Assembly (NCBI RefSeq): GCF_021556435.1
Contig: NZ_JAKGCU010000001.1
Coordinates: 372,001 to 436,000 of the forward strand
Reading direction: 5' to 3'
DNA length: 64,000 nt
DNA from: Gordonia tangerina
GTDB taxonomy: Bacteria; Actinomycetota; Actinomycetes; Mycobacteriales; Mycobacteriaceae
The position numbers and the translations under genes were made by a program. Shown here piece by piece: positions 56,982-64,000 of the stretch (its first letter is position 1; every line of letters starts with the position of its first letter). The notes beneath the pieces were generated by a model, which did not search any database, was not told where the DNA came from, and saw nothing but the letters and a program-made list of their open reading frames with translations.

Positions 56982-57656
56982 CTACCGCGCGCGGCGTGCG
57001 AGGCGCTCGGAGTCGGCGATCAGGACGCTCTTGCCCTCCAGGCGCAGCCAACCGCGCTGAGCGAAGTCGGCGAGTGCCTTGTTGACGGTTTCGCGGGAGG
57101 CGCCGACGAGCTGCGCGATCTCTTCCTGCGTGAGGTCGTGCGTGACGCGCAGCGCGCCACCCTCCTGGGTGCCGAACCGCTGCGCGAGCTGCAGCAGCTG
57201 TTTGGCGACACGGCCGGGCACGTCGGTGAAGATGAGGTCGGCGAGGTTGTTGTTGGTGCGGCGCAGACGGCGGGCGAGCACGCGGAGCAACTGCTCGGCG
57301 ATCTCGGGACGGTCCTTGATCCAGGCGCGTAGGGCGTCGCGGTCCATCGATACCGCACGCACCTCGGTCACGGTGGTGGCCGACGACGTACGCGGCCCCG
57401 GATCGAAGATGGACAGTTCGCCGAACATGTCCGACGGTCCCATGATGGTCAGCAGGTTCTCCCGACCATCAGGCGAACGACGGCCGACTTTCACCTTGCC
57501 GGACAGGATGATGTACAGCCGATCACCGGGTTCTCCCTCGTGGAAGATCACATGCCCGCGAGGGAAATCGACCGGTTGAAGTTGCTTTGTCAGCGCTGCG
57601 ACGGCGGAGGGCTCGACACCCTGGAATATGCCCGCCCGCGCCAGTACGTCCTCCAC
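56982..57656 (-). CDS. crp: cAMP-responsive Crp/Fnr-family global regulator (GlxR/Crp)
   Basis: A 224-residue transcription factor nearly identical in visible stretches to mycobacterial Crp (Rv3676). The cyclic-nucleotide domain (about 1-115) has the phosphate-binding [20 protein letters not shown]; the dimer helix is [17 protein letters not shown]; the HTH is [19 protein letters not shown]. It starts at GTG as in M. tuberculosis. It controls carbon and stress genes in that organism. An inverted repeat at 57734-57748 upstream was considered but is not a clear Crp site. Confidence 0.96.
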   Translation of the reverse strand: MEDVLARAGIFQGVEPSAVAALTKQLQPVDFPRGHVIFHEGEPGDRLYIILSGKVKVGRRSPDGRENLLTIMGPSDMFGELSIFDPGPRTSSATTVTEVRAVSMDRDALRAWIKDRPEIAEQLLRVLARRLRRTNNNLADLIFTDVPGRVAKQLLQLAQRFGTQEGGALRVTHDLTQEEIAQLVGASRETVNKALADFAQRGWLRLEGKSVLIADSERLARRAR

Positions 57657-57831
57657 CTAAGGAACCTTTCTCGTCCTAACCACACTCGCATGGCAACCCC
57701 ACGCCGGTGGTGATCTATGCCGTCGGTCGCCGTGTTGCCTCGTGCAACGCTACTCTCGCCCCAAGCATATGTGTTGAATGGGTCACTGGCCGGTACATAG
57801 CGGTGAGTCGGGGCGGGTGTCGGCTATCGCC

Positions 57832-58116
57832 TCAGCTCGCCCGCTGCGGTGAGGCCGAGAATGCGCTGTCGCGGGCGGCGTCGGCCGCATCGGGCGCGCG
57901 GCGGGCACGGAACTCATCCAATGCGGCGGGAAAACCCTCTTTGGCCAGCGTGTCGACCTGCGCGGCGTCTGCCGATTCCAGGAACTCTTCGACGTGATCC
58001 TGGGTGACCGCGAGGCGGTCGATCCTGGCCTGAACCTTCTCCATCGCGAGTGCGAAGAGCATCAGCACAGCCGGGAAAAGCAGCGCGGCGAGTCCTTGCA
58101 TGGGGACAGTAAACAC
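57832..58116 (-). CDS. Small membrane protein (Rv3675-like)
   Basis: A 94-residue protein with an N-terminal membrane helix (about residues 5-25, [20 protein letters not shown]) and a charged cytoplasmic helical part. It is in the position of Rv3675, a possible membrane protein between crp and nth. The start is GTG at 58116 or ATG at 58101. No function known. Confidence 0.7.
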   Translation of the reverse strand: MFTVPMQGLAALLFPAVLMLFALAMEKVQARIDRLAVTQDHVEEFLESADAAQVDTLAKEGFPAALDEFRARRAPDAADAARDSAFSASPQRAS

Positions 58117-58260
58117 AACTCGGGGAGCCTCTCGCCAACCAGAAGGACCGGCTTCACTGACTTGTTACCAAGGCGAAGCACGGTCAGGATCGGCAATTCA
58201 CCACCCCGCCGGAGGCATCTCTTTGGGCTACTTCGCCGCGACGTGGCTAACCTGAATTGC

Positions 58261-59070
58261 GTGACCGCACGTAAGACCACCGACTCCGCAGAGGCGTCGG
58301 CGAGACAGACGCGCGTCCGCGGCGGTGGGCGCCGGTCGAAGACCGAGACCCATCTAGGGCTGGTACGGCGGGCACGTCGGATGAACCGCACGCTCCAGAT
58401 CGCCTTCCCCCACGTATACTGCGAACTCGACTTCACCACTCCACTCGAACTGTCGGTCGCGACGATTCTGTCCGCGCAGTGCACCGACGTCCGGGTGAAT
58501 CAGGTCACGCCGGCACTGTTCGAGCGGTATCCCACCGCCCGGTCGTATGCGGAGGCCGACCGAACCGAACTCGAGGAGATGATCAGGTCCACCGGCTTCT
58601 ACCGGAACAAGGCCAACTCGATCATCGGACTCGGTCAGGCCCTGGTGGAACGGTTCGACGGCGAGGTGCCCGACACCCTCAAGGAGTTGGTCACCCTGCC
58701 CGGTTTCGGCCGCAAGACCGCCAACGTCGTACTGGGTAACGCCTTCGGCGTCCCGGGGATCACCGTCGACACCCACTTCGCGCGATTGGTGCGGCGGTGG
58801 GGTTGGACCGAGGAGACCGATCCGGTCAAGATCGAACGCGCCGTCGGTGAACTGATCGAGCGCAAGGAGTGGACCGACCTCTCGCACCGGGTGATCTTTC
58901 ACGGTCGACGTGTGTGTCATGCGCGCAAACCGGCGTGCGGTGTCTGCATTCTGGCCAAGGATTGTCCGGCGGTCGGCACCGGGCCGATGGCCAAGGCCGA
59001 TGCCGCGAAACTGGTGAAGGGCCCCGAAACCGAGCATCTGCTGGATCTGGCGGGGCTGGCGACGCAGTGA
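58261..59070 (+). CDS. nth: Endonuclease III
   Basis: A 269-residue DNA glycosylase/AP lyase removing oxidised pyrimidines. The HhH-GPD core has the hairpin [12 protein letters not shown] with the catalytic Lys at 152 and the catalytic Asp at 170 (VDTHFARL). The [4Fe-4S] cluster Cys are residues 219, 226, 229 and 235. The first 40 residues are a basic extension absent from E. coli Nth. The GTG at 58261 is used. It heads a four-gene chain of 4-bp overlaps (nth, thioredoxin-like, Nudix, marP). Confidence 0.96.
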   Translation: MTARKTTDSAEASARQTRVRGGGRRSKTETHLGLVRRARRMNRTLQIAFPHVYCELDFTTPLELSVATILSAQCTDVRVNQVTPALFERYPTARSYAEADRTELEEMIRSTGFYRNKANSIIGLGQALVERFDGEVPDTLKELVTLPGFGRKTANVVLGNAFGVPGITVDTHFARLVRRWGWTEETDPVKIERAVGELIERKEWTDLSHRVIFHGRRVCHARKPACGVCILAKDCPAVGTGPMAKADAAKLVKGPETEHLLDLAGLATQ

Positions 59071-59819
59071 ACCAGACTCCGAGGAGCGCGGAGTCGGGAC
59101 CCGACGAGGACGACGATTCCGCCGCCGCGCCACCACCCCGCCGCACCAGCCGCTTTCCTTCCTCGGCGCGGTGGACCATCGTGTTCACCGTCGTCATCCT
59201 CGCCCTGGTCATCGCGATCTGGCCCCGCGGCGCCGACTCGGACTCCGGAGGCCCTGCGACATCGCCGACGGCGACCGGGCCGCGGGCAACCGACGCGCAG
59301 GCCGACGACGCCCAGATGGCGCAGGCCAGACAAGACGCCGCGTTGCCGCCGTGTCCGGAAACCGGACTGCCCCAGGCGGCCCGGTCCGCGCTGGCCGGAG
59401 TCTCGGTGCCGTGTCTGGCCGACGGCGCAGACTACGACGTCGGCACCGGCACCGCGGGTCGGCCGATGGTGGTGAACATGTGGGCCGTCTGGTGTCTGCC
59501 GTGTCGTCGGGAACTCCCGGTCGTCGACAGCTACGCCCAACGCGCCGGCGATGCGGTGACAGTGCTCGCGGTGCACGCTCAGGAAGGTGCGCAGAATCCT
59601 TATCTGGCGCTGCGGTTTCTGATCGAGAACGGCGTGCACCTGCCGTCGGTCCTCGACACCGACGCCGCGATCGCCGCGGCACTCGGCGCACCCCGGGTGT
59701 TCCCGTCGACGATCCTGGTGCGCGCCGACGGCACCGTGGCCAAGGTGCTGCCCCAGGTGTTCGACACCCCGGACGAGATCGCCGACGTCGTGCAGCAATA
59801 CCTGGGGGTGAGCACGTGA
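59067..59819 (+). CDS. Membrane-anchored thioredoxin-like protein (Rv3673c-like)
   Basis: A 250-residue TlpA/ResA-type extracytoplasmic thiol-disulfide oxidoreductase. One membrane helix (about 36-53) is followed by a Pro/Thr-rich linker and the thioredoxin domain, with Cys143 and Cys146 in [15 protein letters not shown]. Two further Cys (96 and 116) could form a disulfide. It is the counterpart of Rv3673c, probably needed for extracytoplasmic redox or cytochrome maturation. Starts at GTG overlapping nth by 4 bp. Confidence 0.9.
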   Translation: MNQTPRSAESGPDEDDDSAAAPPPRRTSRFPSSARWTIVFTVVILALVIAIWPRGADSDSGGPATSPTATGPRATDAQADDAQMAQARQDAALPPCPETGLPQAARSALAGVSVPCLADGADYDVGTGTAGRPMVVNMWAVWCLPCRRELPVVDSYAQRAGDAVTVLAVHAQEGAQNPYLALRFLIENGVHLPSVLDTDAAIAAALGAPRVFPSTILVRADGTVAKVLPQVFDTPDEIADVVQQYLGVST

Positions 59820-60646
59820 GCGCCGAACACGATCCCGGTCCCGCCGCGGGTCGGTTGGTTCCGACCGAACAGGTTCCGCCCTGGATGCGTCGCCTCACCG
59901 ACAACGTCGCCGCAGTTACCGACTCGGTGCTCAACCGCGGCGGCGATCGCACCAGGTGGGCGTCGATGCTCGGCCGCGACAAGCGGGCGGCCGCGGTGTT
60001 GGTGCTCATCGGCGGTGCGTGGGACGAGGCAGTCGACCATCCCGGCGGGCTCCCACCCGACGCCGAGATCCTGCTCACCGAGCGTGCACCCACCCTGCGT
60101 CAACACAGCGGGCAGGTCGCATTTCCCGGCGGCGGGCTCGATCCCGGCGACGACTTCCCGGTGGGCACCGCGATGCGCGAGGCAGCCGAGGAGACCGGAC
60201 TCGTCCCCGAGGGGGTCGACGTGCTCGCCAACCTGCCGTCGTTCCCTGTGCCGGTGTCCAGTTTCGACGTGACCCCGGTGCTGGCGCACTGGCGTGAGCC
60301 CGGCGAGGTGCGCGTCGTCGACACGGGAGAGACCGCGCGGGTGGCGCGCGTCAACCTGCGGTCGTTGCTCGCGCCGGAGAGCCGGTTCCAGGTGCAGCGC
60401 ACCGTGATGGGCGCACGTGCCTACAAGGGCCCGGCATTCATGGTCGACGGCCTGCTGGTGTGGGGATTCACCGGCGGGCTCATCGCCGCGATCAGCGAGG
60501 TCGCCGGCTGGGATGTGCCCTGGGACCACTCCGACGTCCGGCCGCTGGACCAGGCCATCGCGGCCGCCGGTAGCCCGCAGACCATCGGTCCGGGTGCGGT
60601 GTTGCCGGCCCACCTGCGTCACCAGGCAGAGGATCGCACCCGGTGA
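59816..60646 (+). CDS. Nudix hydrolase, CoA pyrophosphatase type (Rv3672c-like)
   Basis: A 276-residue Nudix protein, expected to hydrolyse CoA or its derivatives. The CoA-specific motif LLTERAPTLRQHSGQVAFPG (about residues 90-109) is complete and the Nudix box runs GGGLDPGDDFP ... AMREAAEETGL (about 109-131); the first Glu of the box is Asp. It overlaps its neighbours by 4 bp on both sides, inside the operon with nth and marP. It ends in a region without further motifs. Confidence 0.92.
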   Translation: MSAEHDPGPAAGRLVPTEQVPPWMRRLTDNVAAVTDSVLNRGGDRTRWASMLGRDKRAAAVLVLIGGAWDEAVDHPGGLPPDAEILLTERAPTLRQHSGQVAFPGGGLDPGDDFPVGTAMREAAEETGLVPEGVDVLANLPSFPVPVSSFDVTPVLAHWREPGEVRVVDTGETARVARVNLRSLLAPESRFQVQRTVMGARAYKGPAFMVDGLLVWGFTGGLIAAISEVAGWDVPWDHSDVRPLDQAIAAAGSPQTIGPGAVLPAHLRHQAEDRTR

Positions 60647-61842
60647 CCGGCTCGGGGTGGGTCGATCTCATCGTCGTGGTGATCGCGCTGCTCGCCGCGG
60701 CCAGTGGTTTCCGACAGGGCGCGGTCGCCTCGGCGCTGGCATTCCTCGGGGTGGTGCTCGGCGCCGTCGCCGGCATCCTCCTCGCGCCGCATGTCATCTC
60801 GAATTTCGAGGATCGCACCACCCGACTGCTGGTCGGGGTGGTGTTGCTGGTGGGGCTGATCATCATCGGCGAGGTGTCCGGGATGATCCTGGGTCGGGCC
60901 GCGCGCAGCGGCATCCGGTCACGTGGCGTGCGCCGCGTGGACAGCGTGATCGGGTCGATGCTGCAGGTTGTCGCCGTGCTGATCGCGGCATGGCTGTTGG
61001 CGATTCCGCTGAGCAGTTCCGCCGAGACGCAGGTGTCCACCGCGGTGCGCGGGTCCAAGGTGCTCACCGGCGTGGACGCGTTGGCGCCGCAGTGGCTGCG
61101 TGACCTGCCCAAGGACTTCAGCGCGCTGCTCGACAACTCCGGTCTGCCGCAGGTCATCGGACCGTTCGGACGTACGCCGGTCGCCGAGGTGGGCCCGCCC
61201 GATCCGACGGTGTTGCAGCTACCGGCGGTGGCGCAGGTCCGGCCCAGCGTGGTCAAGATCGAAGGCACGGCGCCGAGCTGTCGGCAAGCGCTCGAAGGCA
61301 GCGGATTCGTGGTGTCCCCAGAGCGGGTCATGACGAATGCGCACGTCGTTGCCGGTACGCGGCGGCTGACGGTGTCGTCGCCGAACGGGCAACAGCTCCC
61401 GGCCCGGGTGGTCCTGTTCGACAGCGACAACGACATCGCGGTCCTCGACGTCCCCGGTCTGACGGCACCGGCGTTGAGGTTCGCCGACGGGGAAGCGCAG
61501 ACCGGTGACGACGCGATCGTGCTCGGCTATCCCGAGGCGGGCCCGTTCGCGGTCAACGCGGTGCGGGTGCGCGACAAGATCAACCTGTCGGGGCCCGACA
61601 TCTACCGGACCGGTCAGATCCTGCGGCAGGTGTACACCGTTCGTGGCGTGATCCGGCAGGGCAACTCGGGAGGCCCGATGATCAACTCGGCCGGTGAGGT
61701 CGTCGGCGTGGTGTTCGGCGCTGCCGAGGACACCAACGACCAGACCGGCTTCGTGTTGACCGCCGAGCAGGTGCGGCAGAACCTGACCGATTCGGAGGCG
61801 CGTTCGGCGCGGGTCAGCACGCAGACGTGCGTGCACGCCTGA
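60643..61842 (+). CDS. marP: Membrane serine protease MarP
   Basis: A 399-residue protease with four N-terminal membrane helices (about 5-25, 28-50, 62-85, 105-125) of the CvpA type and an extracytoplasmic trypsin-like domain. The triad is His234 (TNAHVV), Asp264 (SDNDIAVL) and Ser342 (RQGNSGGPM). Cys213 and Cys396 are placed as the disulfide pair known in M. tuberculosis MarP, which is essential for acid resistance there and acts on peptidoglycan hydrolase RipA. It ends the nth operon. Confidence 0.95.
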   Translation: MTGSGWVDLIVVVIALLAAASGFRQGAVASALAFLGVVLGAVAGILLAPHVISNFEDRTTRLLVGVVLLVGLIIIGEVSGMILGRAARSGIRSRGVRRVDSVIGSMLQVVAVLIAAWLLAIPLSSSAETQVSTAVRGSKVLTGVDALAPQWLRDLPKDFSALLDNSGLPQVIGPFGRTPVAEVGPPDPTVLQLPAVAQVRPSVVKIEGTAPSCRQALEGSGFVVSPERVMTNAHVVAGTRRLTVSSPNGQQLPARVVLFDSDNDIAVLDVPGLTAPALRFADGEAQTGDDAIVLGYPEAGPFAVNAVRVRDKINLSGPDIYRTGQILRQVYTVRGVIRQGNSGGPMINSAGEVVGVVFGAAEDTNDQTGFVLTAEQVRQNLTDSEARSARVSTQTCVHA

Positions 61843-61896
61843 GCCACCACCCGGGTTTCCCGGCGACGTCCGCGCCTGGTCCGCGGACCGGGCGGA

Positions 61897-62844
61897 TCAG
61901 CCCGCCTCGGTGCGTAGCAGCCCCAGCAACTTCTCGGTCACCACATCGGGCTGTTCTTGGTGGGCGAAGTGTCCGCTGTGGGCGATCGGCCGATACTGCA
62001 TGTGTGCCGCATACCGGTGACTCGCCGCCATCACATGATCGAGGATGTACGGGTCGTCGGCTCCCCGCAGCGCCAGCACCGGTAGATGCAGCCGCTGATT
62101 CATCAGCTCCATGAACCGCGATCCGTCGGGACGGAACTGGGACCGGAACGCCCAGCGCCGGTACTCCAGGCTGGAGTGCGCGACGTAGGGGATCTGCACC
62201 GCCGAGCGATTACGGTCCACGGTGACCGCGTAGTCGTCGGTGGCCTGCCAGCTCGGCGAGGCCCGCTCGGCGAAGTACTGCGTGAGGTAGCCGCCGTCGT
62301 GCGCCGCGAGCCGACGCTCACCCAGCTTGGGTAGCTGATTGTGCAGGAAGCCGGGCAGGAACGCACGGCGCTGATGTCGGTCGGCGATCACGGCGCGACG
62401 CAGTGCACGTGGATGTGGGGAGGCGATGACGGCCACCCGATTGACCACGCGTGGGTGCAACGTCGCGGTGGCCCAACACACCAGCCCGCCGTCGGCGTGG
62501 CCCACCAGGGTGGCATCGGGGTGGCCGAGCGCGCGGACCAGTCCGTTCGTATCACCGGCGAGGGTCCAGCCGTCGTAGCCGCGGGGCGGCTTGTCGGAGT
62601 CGCCGTAGCCGCGCAGGTCGACGGCCACCGCCCGGTATCCCGCTTCGGCCAGCGCCGTGATCTGATGACGCCAGCTCCACCAGAACTCGCCGAATCCGTG
62701 CAGGAGCAGCACCAGCGGACGGTTGGCGGTACTCGGGTCGGGCGCCTCGACGGCGTGGAAGCGCAGCCCGTTGGCGCGGACGTCGAAGTGATGCCAGTCG
62801 CCGGTGACGCGGACGCTCGACGGATCAGGCGGTCCGGCCACCAC
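61897..62844 (-). CDS. ephE: Alpha/beta hydrolase, EphE (epoxide hydrolase-like)
   Basis: A 315-residue hydrolase of the epoxide-hydrolase branch. The oxyanion motif HGFGEFWWSWRHQI (about residues 49-62), the active-site elbow VGHADGGLVCW and the C-terminal SGHFAHQEQPD (probable base His) are visible. The usual nucleophile place of the elbow (third residue of GHxxGG) is Ala117, and Asp118 follows; this also appears in M. tuberculosis EphE, so it is probably not a classic epoxide hydrolase. It starts GTG directly after the stop of the membrane-protein gene. Confidence 0.85.
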   Translation of the reverse strand: MVAGPPDPSSVRVTGDWHHFDVRANGLRFHAVEAPDPSTANRPLVLLLHGFGEFWWSWRHQITALAEAGYRAVAVDLRGYGDSDKPPRGYDGWTLAGDTNGLVRALGHPDATLVGHADGGLVCWATATLHPRVVNRVAVIASPHPRALRRAVIADRHQRRAFLPGFLHNQLPKLGERRLAAHDGGYLTQYFAERASPSWQATDDYAVTVDRNRSAVQIPYVAHSSLEYRRWAFRSQFRPDGSRFMELMNQRLHLPVLALRGADDPYILDHVMAASHRYAAHMQYRPIAHSGHFAHQEQPDVVTEKLLGLLRTEAG

Positions 62845-63381
62845 TCATCCCTTGGCGGGATCGTGCGCGCGCGGTATCGCCGGGTGCTCACCGTCGGTGG
62901 GTTTGGTCGCCGACGACGAGCTGGGATGACTGCCCGGCAACACGGTGGGCACTTCCTTCACGCTGGCGATCGTCTTCTTCGGGCCGCGGACCTTGCGGAA
63001 CAACACATAGCCGACGAACGCCATCACGACGGTGATCAGCACCAGGATCGCGAACACGATCAGGAACGCCAGCCACCGCGGCATCCAGTTGTCCAGGAGT
63101 TCGGCGAGGAAGAAGAAAAAGAAGAAGCTGGAGTAGAGGGCCATCACGCCGGCCACCACCAGCAGCCCGGTTCCGGCCCCCGCCTTCTTGGCCTCCCCGA
63201 CGAGTTCGGCCTTGGCGAGCGCGACCTCGGAGCGGAACAGCGTCGACACACTTGCCGAGGCGTCCTTGACCAGGTTGCCGATGCTGGGTTCGCCGTTGCG
63301 GCCGTGGGTGGGATCCGACAGCGGGATCGACGGGGCCGATCCGGCGTCCTGAGCGGTTTGGCCGGGCTCGTTGCGGCTCAC
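62845..63381 (-). CDS. Actinobacterial Holin-X-like membrane protein (Rv3669-like)
   Basis: A 178-residue protein with two membrane helices (about residues 75-97, including a run of six Phe, and 105-130) and basic/acidic ends. Its second domain (NLVKDASASVSTLFRSEVAL, AKAELVGEAKKAGAGTG) is the Holin-X/DUF1469-like pattern that precedes helix 1. It is the counterpart of Rv3669 by position and is not evidence of a prophage. GGAGG lies upstream of the GTG. Function unknown. Confidence 0.82.
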   Translation of the reverse strand: MSRNEPGQTAQDAGSAPSIPLSDPTHGRNGEPSIGNLVKDASASVSTLFRSEVALAKAELVGEAKKAGAGTGLLVVAGVMALYSSFFFFFFLAELLDNWMPRWLAFLIVFAILVLITVVMAFVGYVLFRKVRGPKKTIASVKEVPTVLPGSHPSSSSATKPTDGEHPAIPRAHDPAKG

Positions 63382-63460
63382 AGAATCCTCCGTACCTCTG
63401 GTGTCGGACTCATGTTGCCATGCATGCGCTCGCGTGGCCGGTAGCGGGGGAGATATCTCG

Positions 63461-63560
63461 CGTCGAGTGGGCACCATTTTCCGTCGAGTGGGCGCCGCTT
63501 CTCGCCGAGTGGGTGCGCGTCAGAAAGACGCGCGCCCACTCAACGGAAAACGACGCCCAC
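63461..63560. repeat. 21-bp repeat array, copy C (head-to-head arrangement)
   Basis: Two or three reverse-oriented units (63461-63481, 63482-63502 and a diverged one from 63503) converge on two forward-oriented units (from about 63529 and 63551). At the junction the arms GAGTGGGTGCGCGTC (63505-63519) and GACGCGCGCCCACTC (63525-63539) form a 15-bp hairpin with one mismatch and loop AGAAA. Intergenic between acs and the Holin-X-like gene. It may also terminate acs. Confidence 0.85.
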
Positions 63561-63564
63561 TCGA

Positions 63565-63625
63565 CCGCCGTGCGGCGGCTTGGGTGCCTTGGGTGCGGCG
63601 CCGTGCGGCGGCTTGGGTGCCTTGG
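63565..63625. repeat. 33-bp tandem repeat downstream of acs
   Basis: GCCGTGCGGCGGCTTGGGTG and the following CCTTGGGT recur exactly 33 bp apart (63565 and 63598). Two copies, the second incomplete. It abuts repeat array C and the acs stop codon. Confidence 0.75.
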
Positions 63626-63645
63626 GTCGCCGCCGGGACGCCTGA

Positions 63646-64000
63646 CTATGCGCGCTTTTGTCGGATGGCTTCGAAGACCGAGGGGTCGACGAGTGTGGAG
63701 GTGTCGCCGAGTTCGCGGCCTTCGGCGACGTCTTTGAGGAGGCGTCGCATGATCTTGCCGGAGCGGGTCTTGGGCAGTTCGGGGACGACGTTGATCTCGC
63801 GGGGTTTGGCGATGGGGGAGATCTCGATCGACACCTGTTCGCGCAATTCCTTGACCAATGCCTCGCCGGTGTTCTCCACGCCTTCACGCAGGATGACGAA
63901 GGCGACGATGCCCTGGCCGGTGGTCTCGTCGGCGGCGCCGATGACGGCGGCCTCGGCGACCCCGGCGTGTCCGACGAGTGCGCTTTCGACTTCGGCGGTG
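63646..64000 (-). CDS. acs: Acetyl-CoA synthetase, C-terminal part
   Basis: The last 117 codons of an AMP-forming acetate-CoA ligase; the rest lies beyond the window. The C-terminal domain is recognisable from TAEVESALVGHAGVAEAAVI and the GTGQGIVAFV-like stretch, and the conserved catalytic Lys in LPKTRSGKIMRRLL, the site that acetylation switches off in this family. It ends VFEAIRQKRA. This matches Rv3667 acs in the conserved order, with Rv3668c lacking between it and the Holin-X-like gene. Confidence 0.93.
   Translation of the reverse strand, partial: TAEVESALVGHAGVAEAAVIGAADETTGQGIVAFVILREGVENTGEALVKELREQVSIEISPIAKPREINVVPELPKTRSGKIMRRLLKDVAEGRELGDTSTLVDPSVFEAIRQKRA

Noticed and set aside
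57734..57748. Crp binding site upstream of crp (GTTGC-CTCGT-GCAAC)
   Set aside because: The arms are symmetric but do not fit the mycobacterial Crp consensus TGTGA-N6-TCACA well enough to claim autoregulation.
61878..61889. GGTCCGCGGACC as a terminator between marP and ephE
   Set aside because: A 12-bp palindrome cannot form a hairpin with a proper loop of this length and no T tract follows.
62845..63381. Phage holin gene as a sign of a prophage
   Set aside because: The domain name is misleading. The gene is in the conserved chromosomal position of Rv3669 and no phage genes are nearby.

Overview
The window is high-GC actinobacterial chromosome. Gene content and order point to a mycolic-acid-forming member of the Mycobacteriales, most likely Gordonia or a close relative; the genus is an inference. 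The strongest evidence is 44.2-64 kb, which keeps, inverted, the gene order of the Mycobacterium tuberculosis Rv3667-Rv3683 region: metallophosphoesterase, ponA2, whiB4, the two Get3-like ATPases, DUF4177, RidA, MBL hydrolase, crp, a small membrane protein, nth, thioredoxin-like protein, CoA Nudix hydrolase, marP, ephE, Holin-X-like membrane protein and acs. The order leuA ... ask-asd (9.6-18.6 kb) is also typical of the group. No prophage, insertion sequence, integrase or CRISPR array was seen.

Layout. 0-9.3 kb: the end of a short-chain dehydrogenase, a TetR regulator facing an MpaB/Lcp-like oxygenase, a secreted lipase, small membrane proteins and a large MalT-type LuxR regulator. 9.6-18.6 kb: leuA behind a 13-codon leader peptide with three consecutive Leu codons, a nitroreductase, an MFS exporter with divergent TetR and twin operators, a GT-C mannosyltransferase, and ask-asd with the internal beta-subunit start. 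18.7-22.1 kb: a MazEF-type toxin-antitoxin pair, then gntR and gntK-gntP for gluconate. 22.1-37.9 kb: secreted proteins (a second LIP lipase, a propeller-like protein, a cell-wall-type protein), a 2-oxoglutarate oxygenase/amidohydrolase operon behind a structured leader, a Fur-Ohr-Dps iron and peroxide group, a DUF2252 protein, an M20 peptidase, an acyl-CoA dehydrogenase and a lipocalin. 38-43 kb: a guaiacol O-demethylase cluster (gcoA, gcoB and an AraC regulator) bracketed by two DUF7144 membrane-protein paralogues, with tRNA-Pro(CGG) beside it. 43-64 kb: the conserved cell-envelope, redox and acid-stress block, interrupted at 51.3-56.0 kb by a TSUP transporter, a GlxA-type regulator with MFS exporter, and an NfeD-like/SPFH pair.

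How the genes work together. leuA, ask and asd supply leucine and the aspartate family. gntR-gntK-gntP take up and phosphorylate gluconate. GcoA and GcoB would demethylate guaiacol to catechol. fur, ohr and dps form a peroxide/iron group. ponA2, marP, crp, whiB4 and the Get3-like ATPases are the wall, acid and redox homeostasis genes of the mycobacterial counterpart.

Most unusual: (1) a dispersed family of 21-bp tandem repeats (core GCCCA[G/C]TCGACG) at three loci, one inside a reading frame and one arranged as a head-to-head array; (2) a leader upstream of the oxygenase/amidohydrolase operon with two hairpins whose loops are complementary; (3) a divergent regulator/exporter pair apparently served by one palindromic -10 element with both start codons in the arms of an inverted repeat; (4) a 29-bp near-perfect palindrome between the MBL hydrolase and crp genes.
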